This document shows positions 9,421 through 19,997 of a stretch of DNA of 64,000 bases, piece after piece (within the stretch, counting starts at the first letter, position 1; every line of letters starts with the position of its first letter). Under the pieces are notes generated by a model. The model worked only from the letters and a program-made list of their open reading frames with translations. It was not told where the DNA came from and ran no database searches. Origin of the DNA: Eunapius fragilis (Eukaryota; Porifera; Demospongiae; Spongillida; Spongillidae); NCBI GenBank assembly GCA_963681505.1, contig OY811973.1, forward strand, positions 14,057,402 to 14,121,401, in the 5' to 3' direction. The position numbers and the translations under genes are program-made.

Positions 9421-12400
9421 GGAGCAGACATAGGAGCCAGGGTACAGAGGACCAGGGTACACCCATCACATAGGAGCCAGGGTACAGAGGACCAGGGTAC
9501 ACCCATCACATAGGAGCCAGGGTACAGAGGACCAGGGTACACCCATCACATAGGAGCCAGGGTACAGAGGACCAGGGTACACCCATCACATAGGAGCCAG
9601 GGTACAGAGAACCAGGGTACACCCATCACATAGGACCCAGGGTACAGAGGACCAGAGTACACCCATCACATAGGAGCCAGGGTACAGAGGACCAGAGTAC
9701 ACCCATCACATAGGAGCCAGGGTACAGGGGACCAGGGTACACCCATCACATAGGAGCCAGGGTAGAGAGGACCAGGGTACACCCATCACATAGGAGCCAG
9801 GGTACAGAGGACCAGGGTACACCCATCACATAGGAGCCAGGGTACAGAGGACCAGAGTACACCCATCACATAGGAGCCAGGGTACAGGGGACCAGGGTAC
9901 ACCCATCACATAGGAGCCAGGGTACAGAGGACCAGGGTACACCCATCACATAGGAGCCAGGGTACAGAGGACCAGGGTACACCCATCACATAGGAGCCAG
10001 GGTACAGAGGACCAGGGTACACCCATCACATAGGAGCCAGGGTACAGAGGACCAGGGTACACCCATCACATAGGAGCCAGGGTACAGAGGACCAGGGTAC
10101 ACCCATCACATAGGAGCCAAGGTACAGAGGACCAGGGTACACCCATCACATAGGACCCAGGGTACAGAGGACCAGGGTACACCCATCACATAGGAGCCAG
10201 GGTACAGAGGACCAGAGCACACCCATCACATAGGAGCCAGGGTACAGAGGACCAGGGTACACCCATCACATAGGAACCAGGGTACACCCATCACATAGGA
10301 GCCAGGGTAGAGAGGACCAGACTACACCCATCACATAGGAGCCAGGGTACAGAGGACCAGGGTACACCCATCACATAGGAGCCAAGGTACAGAGGACCAG
10401 GGTACACCCATCACATAGGACCCAGGGTACAGAGGACCAGAGTACACCCATCACATAGGAGCCAGGGTACAGAGGATGAGAGTACACCCATCACATAGGA
10501 GCCAGGGTACAGAGGACCAGGGTACACCCATCACATAGGAGTCAGGGTACAGAGGACCAAGGTACACCCATCACACAGGAGCCAGGGTACAGAGGACCAA
10601 GGTACACCCATCACACAGGAGCCAGGGTACAGAGGACCAGGGTACACCCATCACATAGGAGCCAGGGTACAGAGGACCAGGGTACACCCATCACATAGGA
10701 GTCAGGGTACAGAGGACCAGGGTACACCCATCACATAGGAGCCAGGGTACAGAGGACCAGGGTACACCCATCACATAGGAGCCAGGGTACAGAGGACCAG
10801 GGTACACCCATCACATAGGAGCCAGGGTACAGAGGACCAGGGTATACCCATCACATAGGAGCCAGGGTACAGAGGACCAGAGTACACCCATCACATAGGA
10901 GCCAGGGTACAGAGGACCAGAGTACACCCATCACATAGGAGCCAGGGTACAGAGGACCAGGGTACACCCATCACATAGGAGCCAGGGTACAGAGGACCAG
11001 GGTACACCCATCACATAGGAGCCAGGGTACAGAGGACCAGGGTATACCCATCACATAGGAGCCAGGGTACAGAGGACCAGAGTACACCCATCACATAGGA
11101 GCCAGGGTACAGAGGACCAGAGTACACCCATCACATAGGAGCCAGGGTACAGAGGACCAGGGTACACCCATCACATAGGAGCCAGGGTACAGAGGACCAG
11201 GGTACACCCATCACATAGGAGCCAGGGTACAGAGGACCAGAGCACACCCATCACATAGGAGCCAGGGTAGAGAGGACCAGGGTACACCCATCACATAGGA
11301 GCCAGGGTACAGAGGACCAAGGTACACCCATCACATAGGACCCAGGGTACAGAGGACCAGGGTACACCCATCACATAGGAGCCAGGGTACAGAGGACCAG
11401 AGTACACCCATCACATAGGAGCCAGGGTACAGAGGACCAGAGTACACCCATCACATAGGACCCAGGGTACAGAGGACCAGACTACACCCATCACATAGGA
11501 GCCAGGGTACACCCATCACATAGGAGCCAGGGTATAGAGGACCAGAGTACACCCATCACATAGGACCCAGGGTACAGAGGACCAGAGTACACCCATCACA
11601 TAGGAGCCAGGGTACAGAGGACCAGGGTACACCCATCACATAGGAGCCAGGGTACAGAGGACCAGGGTACACCCATCACATAGGAGCCAGGGTACAGAGG
11701 ACCAGAGTACACCCATCACATAGGAGCCAGGGTACAGAGGACCAGGGTACACCCATCACATAGGAGCCAGGGTACAGAGGACCAGGGTACACCCATCACA
11801 TAGGAGCCAGGGTACAGAGGACCAGAGTACACCCATCACATAGGAGCCAGGGTACAGAGGACCAGGGTACACCCATCACATAGGAGCCAGGGTACAGAGG
11901 ACCAGGGTACACCCATCACATAGGAGCCAGGGTACAGAGGACCAGGGTACACCCATCACATAGGAGCCAGGGTACAGAGGACCAGGGTACACCCATCACA
12001 TAGGACCCAGGGTACAGAGGACCAGAGTACACCCATCACATAGGAGCCAGGGTACAGAGGACCAGAGTACACCCATCACATAGGAGCCAGGGTACAGAGG
12101 ACCAGGGTACACCCATCACATAGGAGCCAGGGTACAGAGGACCAGGGTACACCCATCACATAGGAGCCAGGGTACAGAGGACCAGAGTACACCCATCACA
12201 TAGGAGCCAGGGTACAGAGGACCAGAGTACACCCATCACATAGGAGCCAGGGTACAGAGGACCAGGGGGTACACCCATCACATAGGAGCCAGGGTACAGA
12301 GGACCAGGGTACACCCATCACATAGGAGCCAGGGTACAGAGGACCAGGGTACACCCATCACATAGGAGCCAGGGTACAGAGGACCAGGGTACACCCATCA

Positions 12401-12619
12401 CATAGGAGCCAGGGTACAGAGGACCAGGGTACACCCATCACATAGGAGCCAGGGTACAGAGGACCAGGGTACACCCATCACATAGGAGCCAGGGTACAGA
12501 GGACCAGGGTACACCCATCACATAGGACCCAGGGTACAGAGGACCAGAGTACACCCATCACATAGGACCCAGGGTACAGAGGACCAGGGTACACCCATCA
12601 CATAGGAGCCAGGGTACAC
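9421..12619 (+). repeat. 40-bp minisatellite, ~80 copies
   Basis: Units read cacataggagccagggtaca then gaggaccagggtacacccat. Variants (gacccag, agagtac, aaggtac) recur in blocks, which suggests multi-unit duplications. The duplicate at 27,313-27,551 has only ~6 units. The right end abuts retrotransposon sequence directly, so the array marks a breakpoint. Confidence 0.97.
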
Positions 12620-12663
12620 CCTGATGAAGATGTTGGTTCAGCAGTGCTGTTACAAACGTTTTT

Positions 12664-12974
12664 GGGCACTTATGCAGTTTCCCCCCCCCCCCCCCCCCCC
12701 CCCCCCACTTTAATTAATTGAATTCAAGAAATATTGAAAAAAAATTTAGATATATTTCCGACGTCAAAATGTGTAGTGAAAACCAGCTGTCATTGCGACC
12801 GCCTTTTTAAAATATTCAAATCATGTTTAAATCTATAGTGAAAAACAGCTGTCATTGCTACCGCCTTTTTTACTACGATGGCTGCATTACCTGTTCCCGC
12901 TCTGGCTTCAAAAACCATTGTTCTCTAACTAGTAACAGTGTTCTTTAAAGGAGGGAGGGGGTTCCCCCTCCCTC

Positions 12975-13006
<32 letters not shown>

Positions 13007-13215
13007 TTTCATGGAGTGTTGGTTACTTAGTAAAAAGAATGTGGGGAGGGTGAGGGAGGGGGTACCCCTCCCTCTTACAAAAAAAGTGTACTAAATTTAT
13101 TATTACGTGTAGGTTAATGTATTCATGATTCCGTAAATGTTATGATACCGTAAATCGAATAATTACAGTGGGGGGGGGGGGGGGGGGGGGGGGGGGGGAA
13201 ACTGCATAAGTGCCC
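12664..13215. mobile_element. 552-bp MITE nested in the Gypsy gag, with 6-bp target duplication
   Basis: Terminal inverted repeats gggcacttatgcagtttccc continue into C/G homopolymer runs and then a related ~15-bp stretch. It is flanked by gttttt on both sides (12,658-12,663 and 13,216-13,221). The gag reading frame is continuous across the element if one target copy is removed, which fixes the boundaries. The interior has no coding capacity and a third poly-C run near 12,978. The superfamily is not assigned. Confidence 0.85.
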
Positions 13216-13221
13216 GTTTTT

Positions 13222-13675
13222 GTCAGGGCTCCGTCCTTCTATTGCTCGTCAGGCGGTGTTGAAAGGTAGACCAACCACAATGGATAAAGCAATTGAGGAA
13301 GCCGTAACCGTCGAAGAGGCTTTGCGTTTTGGTGGTATTAATTGTGCTGAAGAAGTACCAGTACATGCTGTTCATTCAAAGGACAGTGGAGCTGAAATTG
13401 AACAATTCAAGATGATGTTAGAGCGAATGTCACAACGATTTGAAGCATTTGAGCAACAATTAAAAGAATTGGACACTGGTATGGCAACCAAAGTTGAAGA
13501 CAACATGAAGCGGAAAGTGGGATCACCTTCAGGAGGACAGTATCGTGGAAACTGGAAAAAGAATACTCGTGGATGCTTCCTTTGTGGCGAAGAAGGTCAT
13601 TGGAAAAGAGAGTGTCCTTTAAACTTCAGCAAGTCAGCACGGGCGGTGGACGGGGACTGGCTTGTAAGGAAGTAA
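13222..13675 (+). pseudogene. Gypsy gag fragment with CCHC zinc knuckle
   Basis: C-terminal part of a capsid/nucleocapsid polyprotein. The knuckle CFLCGEEGHWKREC (C-x2-C-x4-H-x4-C) lies near 13,573-13,614 and the frame ends at a TAA at 13,673. The upstream gag portion is interrupted by the 552-bp MITE, and only ~40 bp of it remain left of the MITE before the satellite begins. Coding is otherwise well preserved, suggesting a moderately young insertion. Confidence 0.8.
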
Positions 13676-13679
13676 TCCA

Positions 13680-15822
13680 CCAAGATTCCAAGTTTCACAG
13701 AAATGTTGACAAGGTACCATTGCATATGTGTAACATTAGTAGCTTATTGCGAGTAAAAGGACAGCTCGAGGGGCAGCATGTCAGCTGTTTGTTGGATTTT
13801 GGGGCAGCGTGTCTGTTGTCCGGTACTCAGCTCTGTTGGATTCGGTGAAGGGTAATATTCGTAGTTCTAATGCTTTGGTAGTAGGCGCGAACGGCACGCC
13901 ATTGGATGTAATGGGAATGATTACCCTTAGTGTAAATTTACGCTTCGGCAGTTTTCTGGATGAACACAAATTCGTTGTTGTAAAGGAGCTCACGGTAGAA
14001 TGCTTGCTGGGTGCAGATTTTATGGAGAAAAATGATGTGTTGATCGACTGTAGAAGGAAGTGTTTAAAATTGGGTAGCAATGACGTAGAGGTTCCCTTTA
14101 TTGATTCAAACAGCTCTGGTAATAATCGAATGGAAGACTCCTTGGTAACAGTGTCTCAGACTGTGCAAATACCAGCAAACTCAGTGTTATTGTTGAATGC
14201 AAGAGTGAAGGGTGATTGTGGCGAATTTGGGGAAGGGCTCATTGAAGATGGGAAGATGGAAGGGAAGCCAAACAATGTTCTTGTGGCTAGAAGTCTCTGT
14301 GTTCTGAATGACAAGTGTGAAGTAACTGTTCAAGTGATGAACGTCGGGCCAATGCCGGTAACACTATATAAAGGCACAAGAATTGCGAATTTCGTTCCTC
14401 GACAGTGCGTTTTTCTTCTTGAAGATGCTAAGCAGTGCACAGGTGTCAGAGCTGGAAAGGCAGGTAAAGGTACGTTCAGGCCTGATCTGCAGGGAAGCAA
14501 ACTAACGACTGGGGAGAAGGAAAAGCTGCATGGATTACTGGAAGAGTTCAGTGAATTGTTTGATGACGGGGAGTTGGGTAGGACGTCTAAGATCAGGCAT
14601 GCGATTACAACATTTGGGCCACCAATTCGACAACGTATTCGCCGACTTCCAGTGACATTGAAAAAGACAGTTCAGGAGGAGGTACAGAAGATGCTGAAGA
14701 ACAAGGTTATTCGTCCAAGTACCAGTCCTTGGTCTTCACCTATTATAATGGTTCGGAAGAAAGACGGCAGCTGGCGGTTCTGTATCGATTTCAGAAAACT
14801 TAATTCGGTTACGCACAAAGATGCCTATCCTTTGCCGCGTATTGACGAAACCTCGGAGTCTTTGGCTGGTTCTACAATCTTTTCCACTTTGGATCTCGCG
14901 TCGGGTTATTGGCAAGTGGAGTTGGAAGAACCTGATAAGGAGAAAACTGCATTTTCCACAACTGAAGGTCATTTTGAGTTCAATGTCATGCCTTTTGGTT
15001 TGACCAATGCTCCATCCAGTTTTCAAAGACTGATGGTGTGTGTACTCTCAGGGTTGACAAGTGAGCAATATCTGATATACATCGATGATATTATTATTTT
15101 CAGCACTACGTTTTCTGAACATCTCGTCAGACTTCGCAAAGTTTTCCAGAGGATTCAAGATGCCGGTCTCAAGCTGAAAGCCAGTAAGTGTCGTTTTGTT
15201 CAACCCAAAGTGTGTTATTTGGGTAACATCGTGTCAGCTGATGGAGTGGAACCAGATCCAGCAAAAATACAGGCTGTAATCAATTACCCTGTGCCCACTA
15301 ACGTGAAGGAACTCAGGCAGTTTCTGGGGTTGGCAAATTATTAATCGTCGTTTTGTCCAGGACTATTCCAGAATAGCATCGGCTCTGTTCAAACTGACGC
15401 AGAAAACTGTACATCAGAGTTTCAATTGGACTGAACAGTGTACGGTAGCCTTTGAGGAGCTCAAGAAGAAGTTGACAACTCCACCCATACTAACATTTCC
15501 ACGATTTGATCGAGAATTTTTGCTTGCAACAGACGCTTCCGACTCAGCTAATGGAGCTGTTTTAAGTCAGGTTCATGACAATGGAACAGAGAAAGTTATT
15601 GCATACTGGAGTAGGCAACTGTCGAAAGCTGAACGGAATTATTCTACCATTGAGCGTGAAGCACTTGCCATCGTGAAAGCGGTTAAGGAGTTTTATCCGT
15701 ATTTATATGGACATGAATTTGTCTTGCAAACTGATCATCAACCGCTGGTACATCTAAACAATCTGAGGGATGTAGGTAGGCGAATCGCACGTTGGTCCAT
15801 GTTCCTGCAGCAGTTCAGTTAG
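13680..15822 (+). pseudogene. Gypsy pol: protease, reverse transcriptase and RNase H, frameshifted
   Basis: Protease active-site region reads LLDFGA (13,790s), where LLDTGA is expected, followed by a frame change near 13,810. The reverse transcriptase runs to about 15,344 with the YIDDI catalytic box near 15,078. A one-base frame shift after FLGLANY (about 15,343) separates it from the connection and RNase H region, with FLLATDAS near 15,510 and TDHQPL near 15,733. A stop codon follows near 15,820. These are typical Ty3/Gypsy domains in the standard order; the breaks indicate a non-autonomous copy. Confidence 0.85.
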
Positions 15823-15837
15823 CACAAGGCAGGCAGG

Positions 15838-17430
15838 TTGAATGGAAACGCTGATGGACTTTCTAGGACGCCACCATCAACTACAGTTGCACCTCAGTTG
15901 GTTGCAGCCATTACTGAAGCCACGGTTGAATCGTCAGATAACTTTGTTATCATTCGGGAAGCTCAGGCTAAAGATGTCTACATGGCATCTGTTCTGGAGG
16001 CAGTGAGGCAAGGGAAGCCACCACCAGGACTCACTCATCAGCATGGGAAGATATTTATTCACAAAGGAGTGCTTTGTAGGAGTTACAAAGAATCTGTGGA
16101 CTCAGAGCCTCGTATTCAGATGCTGATACCAATAGATCTGAGGTCCACGATTCTTGAACAACTCCACGATAGTGCAGGTCACATGGGTGTGAGGCGTACA
16201 ATGGAAAGAGTACGACATCGATATTACTGGCCTGGGTATGAATCTGATGTTGAGCGATGGATACGAGAATGTGAACAATGTCAAAAGAGGAACAATCCTC
16301 GACCACTTCCTCAGACTCCATTGGGTACCATTAGTGCTATTTACCCTTTTGAGAAAATCTCGTGGGACATTATGGGCCCCTTTCCTATCACAGAAAGAGG
16401 TAATAAGTATATTTTGGTAGTAACGGATGTATTTAGCAAATGGGTGGAAGCATTTCCATTGCAGGTTACTGATGGTCTCACTTTGACCAGTATATTGATG
16501 GACGAGGTGATATGTTGCTATGGTGTTCCCCAGCAGCTGCACAGCGATCAAGGTAGCAACCTGAATGCAGAGGTAAATCAAAAGCTTTGTCAGTTGCTTG
16601 GGATTGAACGTACCAGGACAACTGCTTACCACCGACAGGGAAATGGGCAAGTGGAACGATTTAATCGTACAGTTGAAGCAATGCTTGCAAAAATGGTTGG
16701 AGATCATCATAGTGATTGGGACAAGCATTTACAGAAAGCGCTTTTTGCATGTAGGACATCATTGCATGAGTCTACAGGGTACTCACCATGTTTTGTCAAC
16801 TTTGGACGTTCACCGGTCTTGCCTGTTGATGTCATGTTGGGTCGTTTTGATAGAGAAAGGAATGATGGTAGTATTCCTCAGTACATCAAGGAGGTGAGGA
16901 AAATGCTGAAGAATGCCTATGATGTGATCCGTGTTAATTTGGATGCGGCCCAGAAAAAAAGGAAGGATGTAAAGGATAAACACTGTTCAGAAATGAGCTT
17001 TAGGATTGGTGATATGGTGTGGCTTTTTAATCCAGCAGTGAGGGTTGGTCAGGCAAAGAAGTTCTCTTCAATGTGGAGAGGGCCTTATACTGTTATTGAC
17101 CGGGTAAGTCCAGTAAATTACAGGATCCAGCTGATTGGAACTACGAGCACCCAAATAGTTCACCACAATCGGTTGAAGCTTTGTCATGGTGATCCAGAGA
17201 AGTCAAGGTGGTCGGAACAAACGAATCAGCTGGAGAGGGATGAAGTATGGGAGAGGGATGAAGTACTTTTATCAGCCAAAGATCCATCACCTGATATGGT
17301 GTTAGGATATGAATGTCCAGGTGGATATGTATGTACTGATGAGACAATGACACAAGAGCAGCCTGTGCACCACAGACCGCAAAGAGATCGCCATCCTCCA
17401 CTGAGATATGGACATTATTATACACATTGA
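15838..17430 (+). pseudogene. Gypsy integrase region of pol
   Basis: An intact 530-codon frame holds the HHCC zinc domain (GHMGVRRTME through CEQCQKR, about 16,175-16,290). A DDE catalytic core follows: Asp in SWDIMG near 16,366, Asp in HSDQGS near 16,543 and Glu in GQVERFN near 16,650. A C-terminal strand region with HHNRLK comes last. It is in the same frame as the RNase H segment but separated by the stop codon and apparently a small deletion. Integrase would insert the cDNA; here it cannot be made as part of a complete polyprotein. Confidence 0.85.
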
Positions 17431-17703
17431 ATATACATCCTGGAATTTAAAGAGGGAGTAATGTGGCAAGTATAGAACTTACATGATTGGTCATATTCTA
17501 TGTGTGTTATGATTGGCTATGTTATACGTGTATATATTGGTTGGTTGCCATGCAACCGGGTGGTTGTATTTCAGTATTATAGTTTCGATACTTGGAAAGT
17601 ATACGTACGTTACAAATGCAAAGAATTTAACTGACCCAAGTTATCCAAGAGACGCACTTTACTCCATTGAAGTGAGGTCAATATCAAAACCAAAACTAGG
17701 TAC

Positions 17704-19509
17704 CTTATTTTCTATTTGACTGCAACACTCAAACATTTCCTCCAGTAGAAAGCAGAGGAACTCTTCAGCATCCTGCTGTGAGTATTGTTGGAAAAATGAA
17801 GAAAGTCTGAGGATATCAACCTGAAGGGAAATAAAAATAGAGAATTCTCTGAAGTGCTATCCCTCTCATCCATGTGTTTGGATAGAAAGAGATCAAAAGA
17901 CAATGTCCTCATTTCAAACAGCTTTTAGGATCTCCTAGAATAGTTATGCATGTAACTAATTATACACATCATCTGATGTCCTGAGGTGGGCCAACTACGC
18001 ATAAGCATACTTCATAGCACTCAGATGTGTTGGCGGTGAGCTTCCTCAGAAGTTGTGAAAATGCCCTTACAACAGCTGATCCCTCAGAAGTGTGAGAATC
18101 TGCATCAAACATGGAGGACAATATTAATCTTACACATACATTGGGTACATCATGAATAGATTAATGCTTGTAGTTCAATTAACCAATCATTGCCTGTCTT
18201 CAGATGTCTTGCAACTGAGAGAACTTAACAAAGTTACACTGTTTGAACTAAACTCGCGTTGTCACAGGATATTTTCACCTAGCTGTAATGAGTTGAGCAC
18301 AGAGTTAATTTTTAAGCAGATAATCACTTAGTGTCTAATCAGAGATAATATATAGAGTTCTAATCCAGCAGTATTAGTATGACTTCAAATGAACACCAGA
18401 AGTTTACCACTTACTCTGCATGAAGTATTGCTGAATGTCAGTTATACTGACAAGGCACTGGACTGCTGCATTGACATAGCATGTGTTTCCATAGTTGGGA
18501 ATACCACATGGTTTGATTGGTCTGCACATAGGTAACAGAGCATGTCTCAGCACATGCTGAATGCTGAAAAGGTATTACCTCGACCCGTGCTCCTTGATAT
18601 GTGCAATTGCAGCCTGAAAAATAACACATGACACAGCCACTGCATGTGCTTTACATTTCAGTAAAACTACTGCTACATTGGCCCTTCATTATTTAAACAT
18701 GTTGAGTATAGCACACTTGAACATGCAGTAGTTACACCTACCGGATTAGGTGGTTTGGTGGAACTTTGACCATTTGAAGCACCCTGAGGATTAGATGGTT
18801 TGGAGGAACTTTGACCATTTGAAGCACCCTGAGGATTAGGTGGTTTGGAGGGACTTTGACCATTTGATGTACCCTGAGGATTAGGTGGTTTTGAGGGACT
18901 TTGACCATTTGATGTACCCTGAGGATTAGGTGGTTTTGAGGGACTTTGACCATTTGATGCACCCTGAGGATTAGGTGGTTTGGTGGAACTTTGACCATTT
19001 GAAGCACCCTGAGGATTAGGTGGTTTGGAGGGACTTGGACCATTTGATGTACCCTGAGGATTAGATGGTTTGGAGGAACTTTGACCATTTGAAGCACCCT
19101 GAGGATTAGGTGGTTTGGAGGGACTTCGACCATTTGAAGCACCCTGAGGATTAGGTGGTTTGGAGGGACTTTGACCATTTGATATACCCTGAGCATTAGA
19201 TGGTTTGGAGGAACTTTGACCATTTGATGTACCCTGAGGATTAGGTGGTTTGGAGGGACTTTGACCATTTGATGCCCCCAGAGGATTAGATGGTTTGGAG
19301 GAACTTTGACCATTTGAAGCACCCTGAGGAGTAGGTGGTTTGGAGGAACTTCGACCAACTGCTGCACTATATGAAGTAGGTGGTTTGCTGGAACTAGGAA
19401 CATTGCCTATACATTTACCACTGGCTGGAATCATTTTACTATGAGACATATCCTCTGCTGCGGCCTGCTGGAAGAGTTTAACGGATAACTTCATCGTCTT
19501 GTGTACCAT
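17704..19509 (-). pseudogene. USP-B2: USP-like gene truncated by the Gypsy insertion
   Basis: Minus-strand exons in order: 19,509-18,742, 18,613-18,579, 18,521-18,415, 18,099-18,011, 17,820-17,704. All splice phases match. Exon 1 starts MVHKTMKLSVKLFQQ and then carries ~13 copies of a 15-residue SNGQSSSKPPNPQGA repeat. Exon 3 has the Cys box CGIPNYGNTCYVNAAVQCL (Cys codon 18,479-18,481). Exon 5 has the QQD box QQYSQQDAEEFL. The zinc-ribbon, LKR and His-box exons are missing: past the donor at 17,703 the sequence is retrotransposon. The N-terminal half therefore looks intact and catalytically competent in its residues, but the gene cannot make a complete USP fold unless the rest lies elsewhere. 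Confidence 0.8.
18742..19330 (-). repeat. 45-bp coding repeat in USP-B2 exon 1
   Basis: About 13 units encode SNGQSSSKPPNPQGA-type sequence (Ser, Lys, Pro, Asn-rich, probably disordered). The unit is a multiple of three and no stop occurs in the array in the coding frame. A shorter part of the same array is visible at 1-180. Confidence 0.85.
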
Positions 19510-19819
19510 TATCGAATATCGTACCCTAGTCCCTACAAGCCCTGTTAATGTATGACCTAGCTGCACCGGCCACGGGAGCGTGCACCGCACGTACTAGCAC
19601 CCATACGTACAGCATGCATATGCGCACGATCACATGCAAAACCCCGCAACGTACGCACACAGGAGCGGCTTCCTTGTAACCTAGGTTGGTGACGTCATCA
19701 ATCTAGTGGGGAAACTCGTGGGGGAATACCCTTATATATGTTATACATCGTCGCGGGAAAGGTAGGTAATTTACGTGTGTACGAAAAGCAGCTTTTGTTT
19801 TGCCTGAGTGTCCGTGGGC

Positions 19820-19879
<60 letters not shown>

Positions 19880-19997
19880 GTGTGCGTGCGTGCGCGCGTG
19901 TGTTTGCGTGCGTGCGTGTGTGCGAGTGTGTCGTGTGTGCGTGTCGCCCCACATATCGTAATATTTTACAAGCGCTCCTCCTTAACGAAGGTGTACC
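19510..19997. promoter_or_regulatory. Bidirectional promoter region between USP-B2 and USP-A2
   Basis: Duplicate of 268-789. CRE TGACGTCA is at 19,690-19,697 and TATA-like ttatatatg at 19,732-19,740. A (GT)n tract covers about 19,821-19,940, with interruptions different from copy 1. Conservation of the CRE and TATA box in both copies supports a shared control region, but it may simply reflect recent duplication. Confidence 0.5.

Larger units (their letters stand above)
12620..17700 (+). mobile_element. Decayed Ty3/Gypsy LTR retrotransposon, 5'-truncated, inserted in USP-B2
   Basis: Partial gag with a CCHC knuckle, then protease, reverse transcriptase, RNase H and integrase in the Ty3/Gypsy order. 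No 5' LTR or primer-binding site is present; the left end abuts the 40-bp satellite. A polypurine tract (17,449-17,458) precedes tgtggcaag at 17,462, a plausible 3' LTR start. The LTR end is not fixed, but exon 5 of USP-B2 resumes on the other strand at 17,704. Frame breaks near 13,810 and 15,343, a stop near 15,820 and a nested MITE make it inactive as it stands. Confidence 0.85.

Noticed and set aside
9421..12619. CRISPR array (regular 40-bp periodicity)
   Set aside because: No alternating repeat/spacer structure: the whole unit repeats with scattered point variants, and the window is eukaryotic with introns.
12618..13675. A host gene with a CCHC zinc knuckle
   Set aside because: It is followed directly by protease, reverse transcriptase and integrase, so it is retrotransposon gag.
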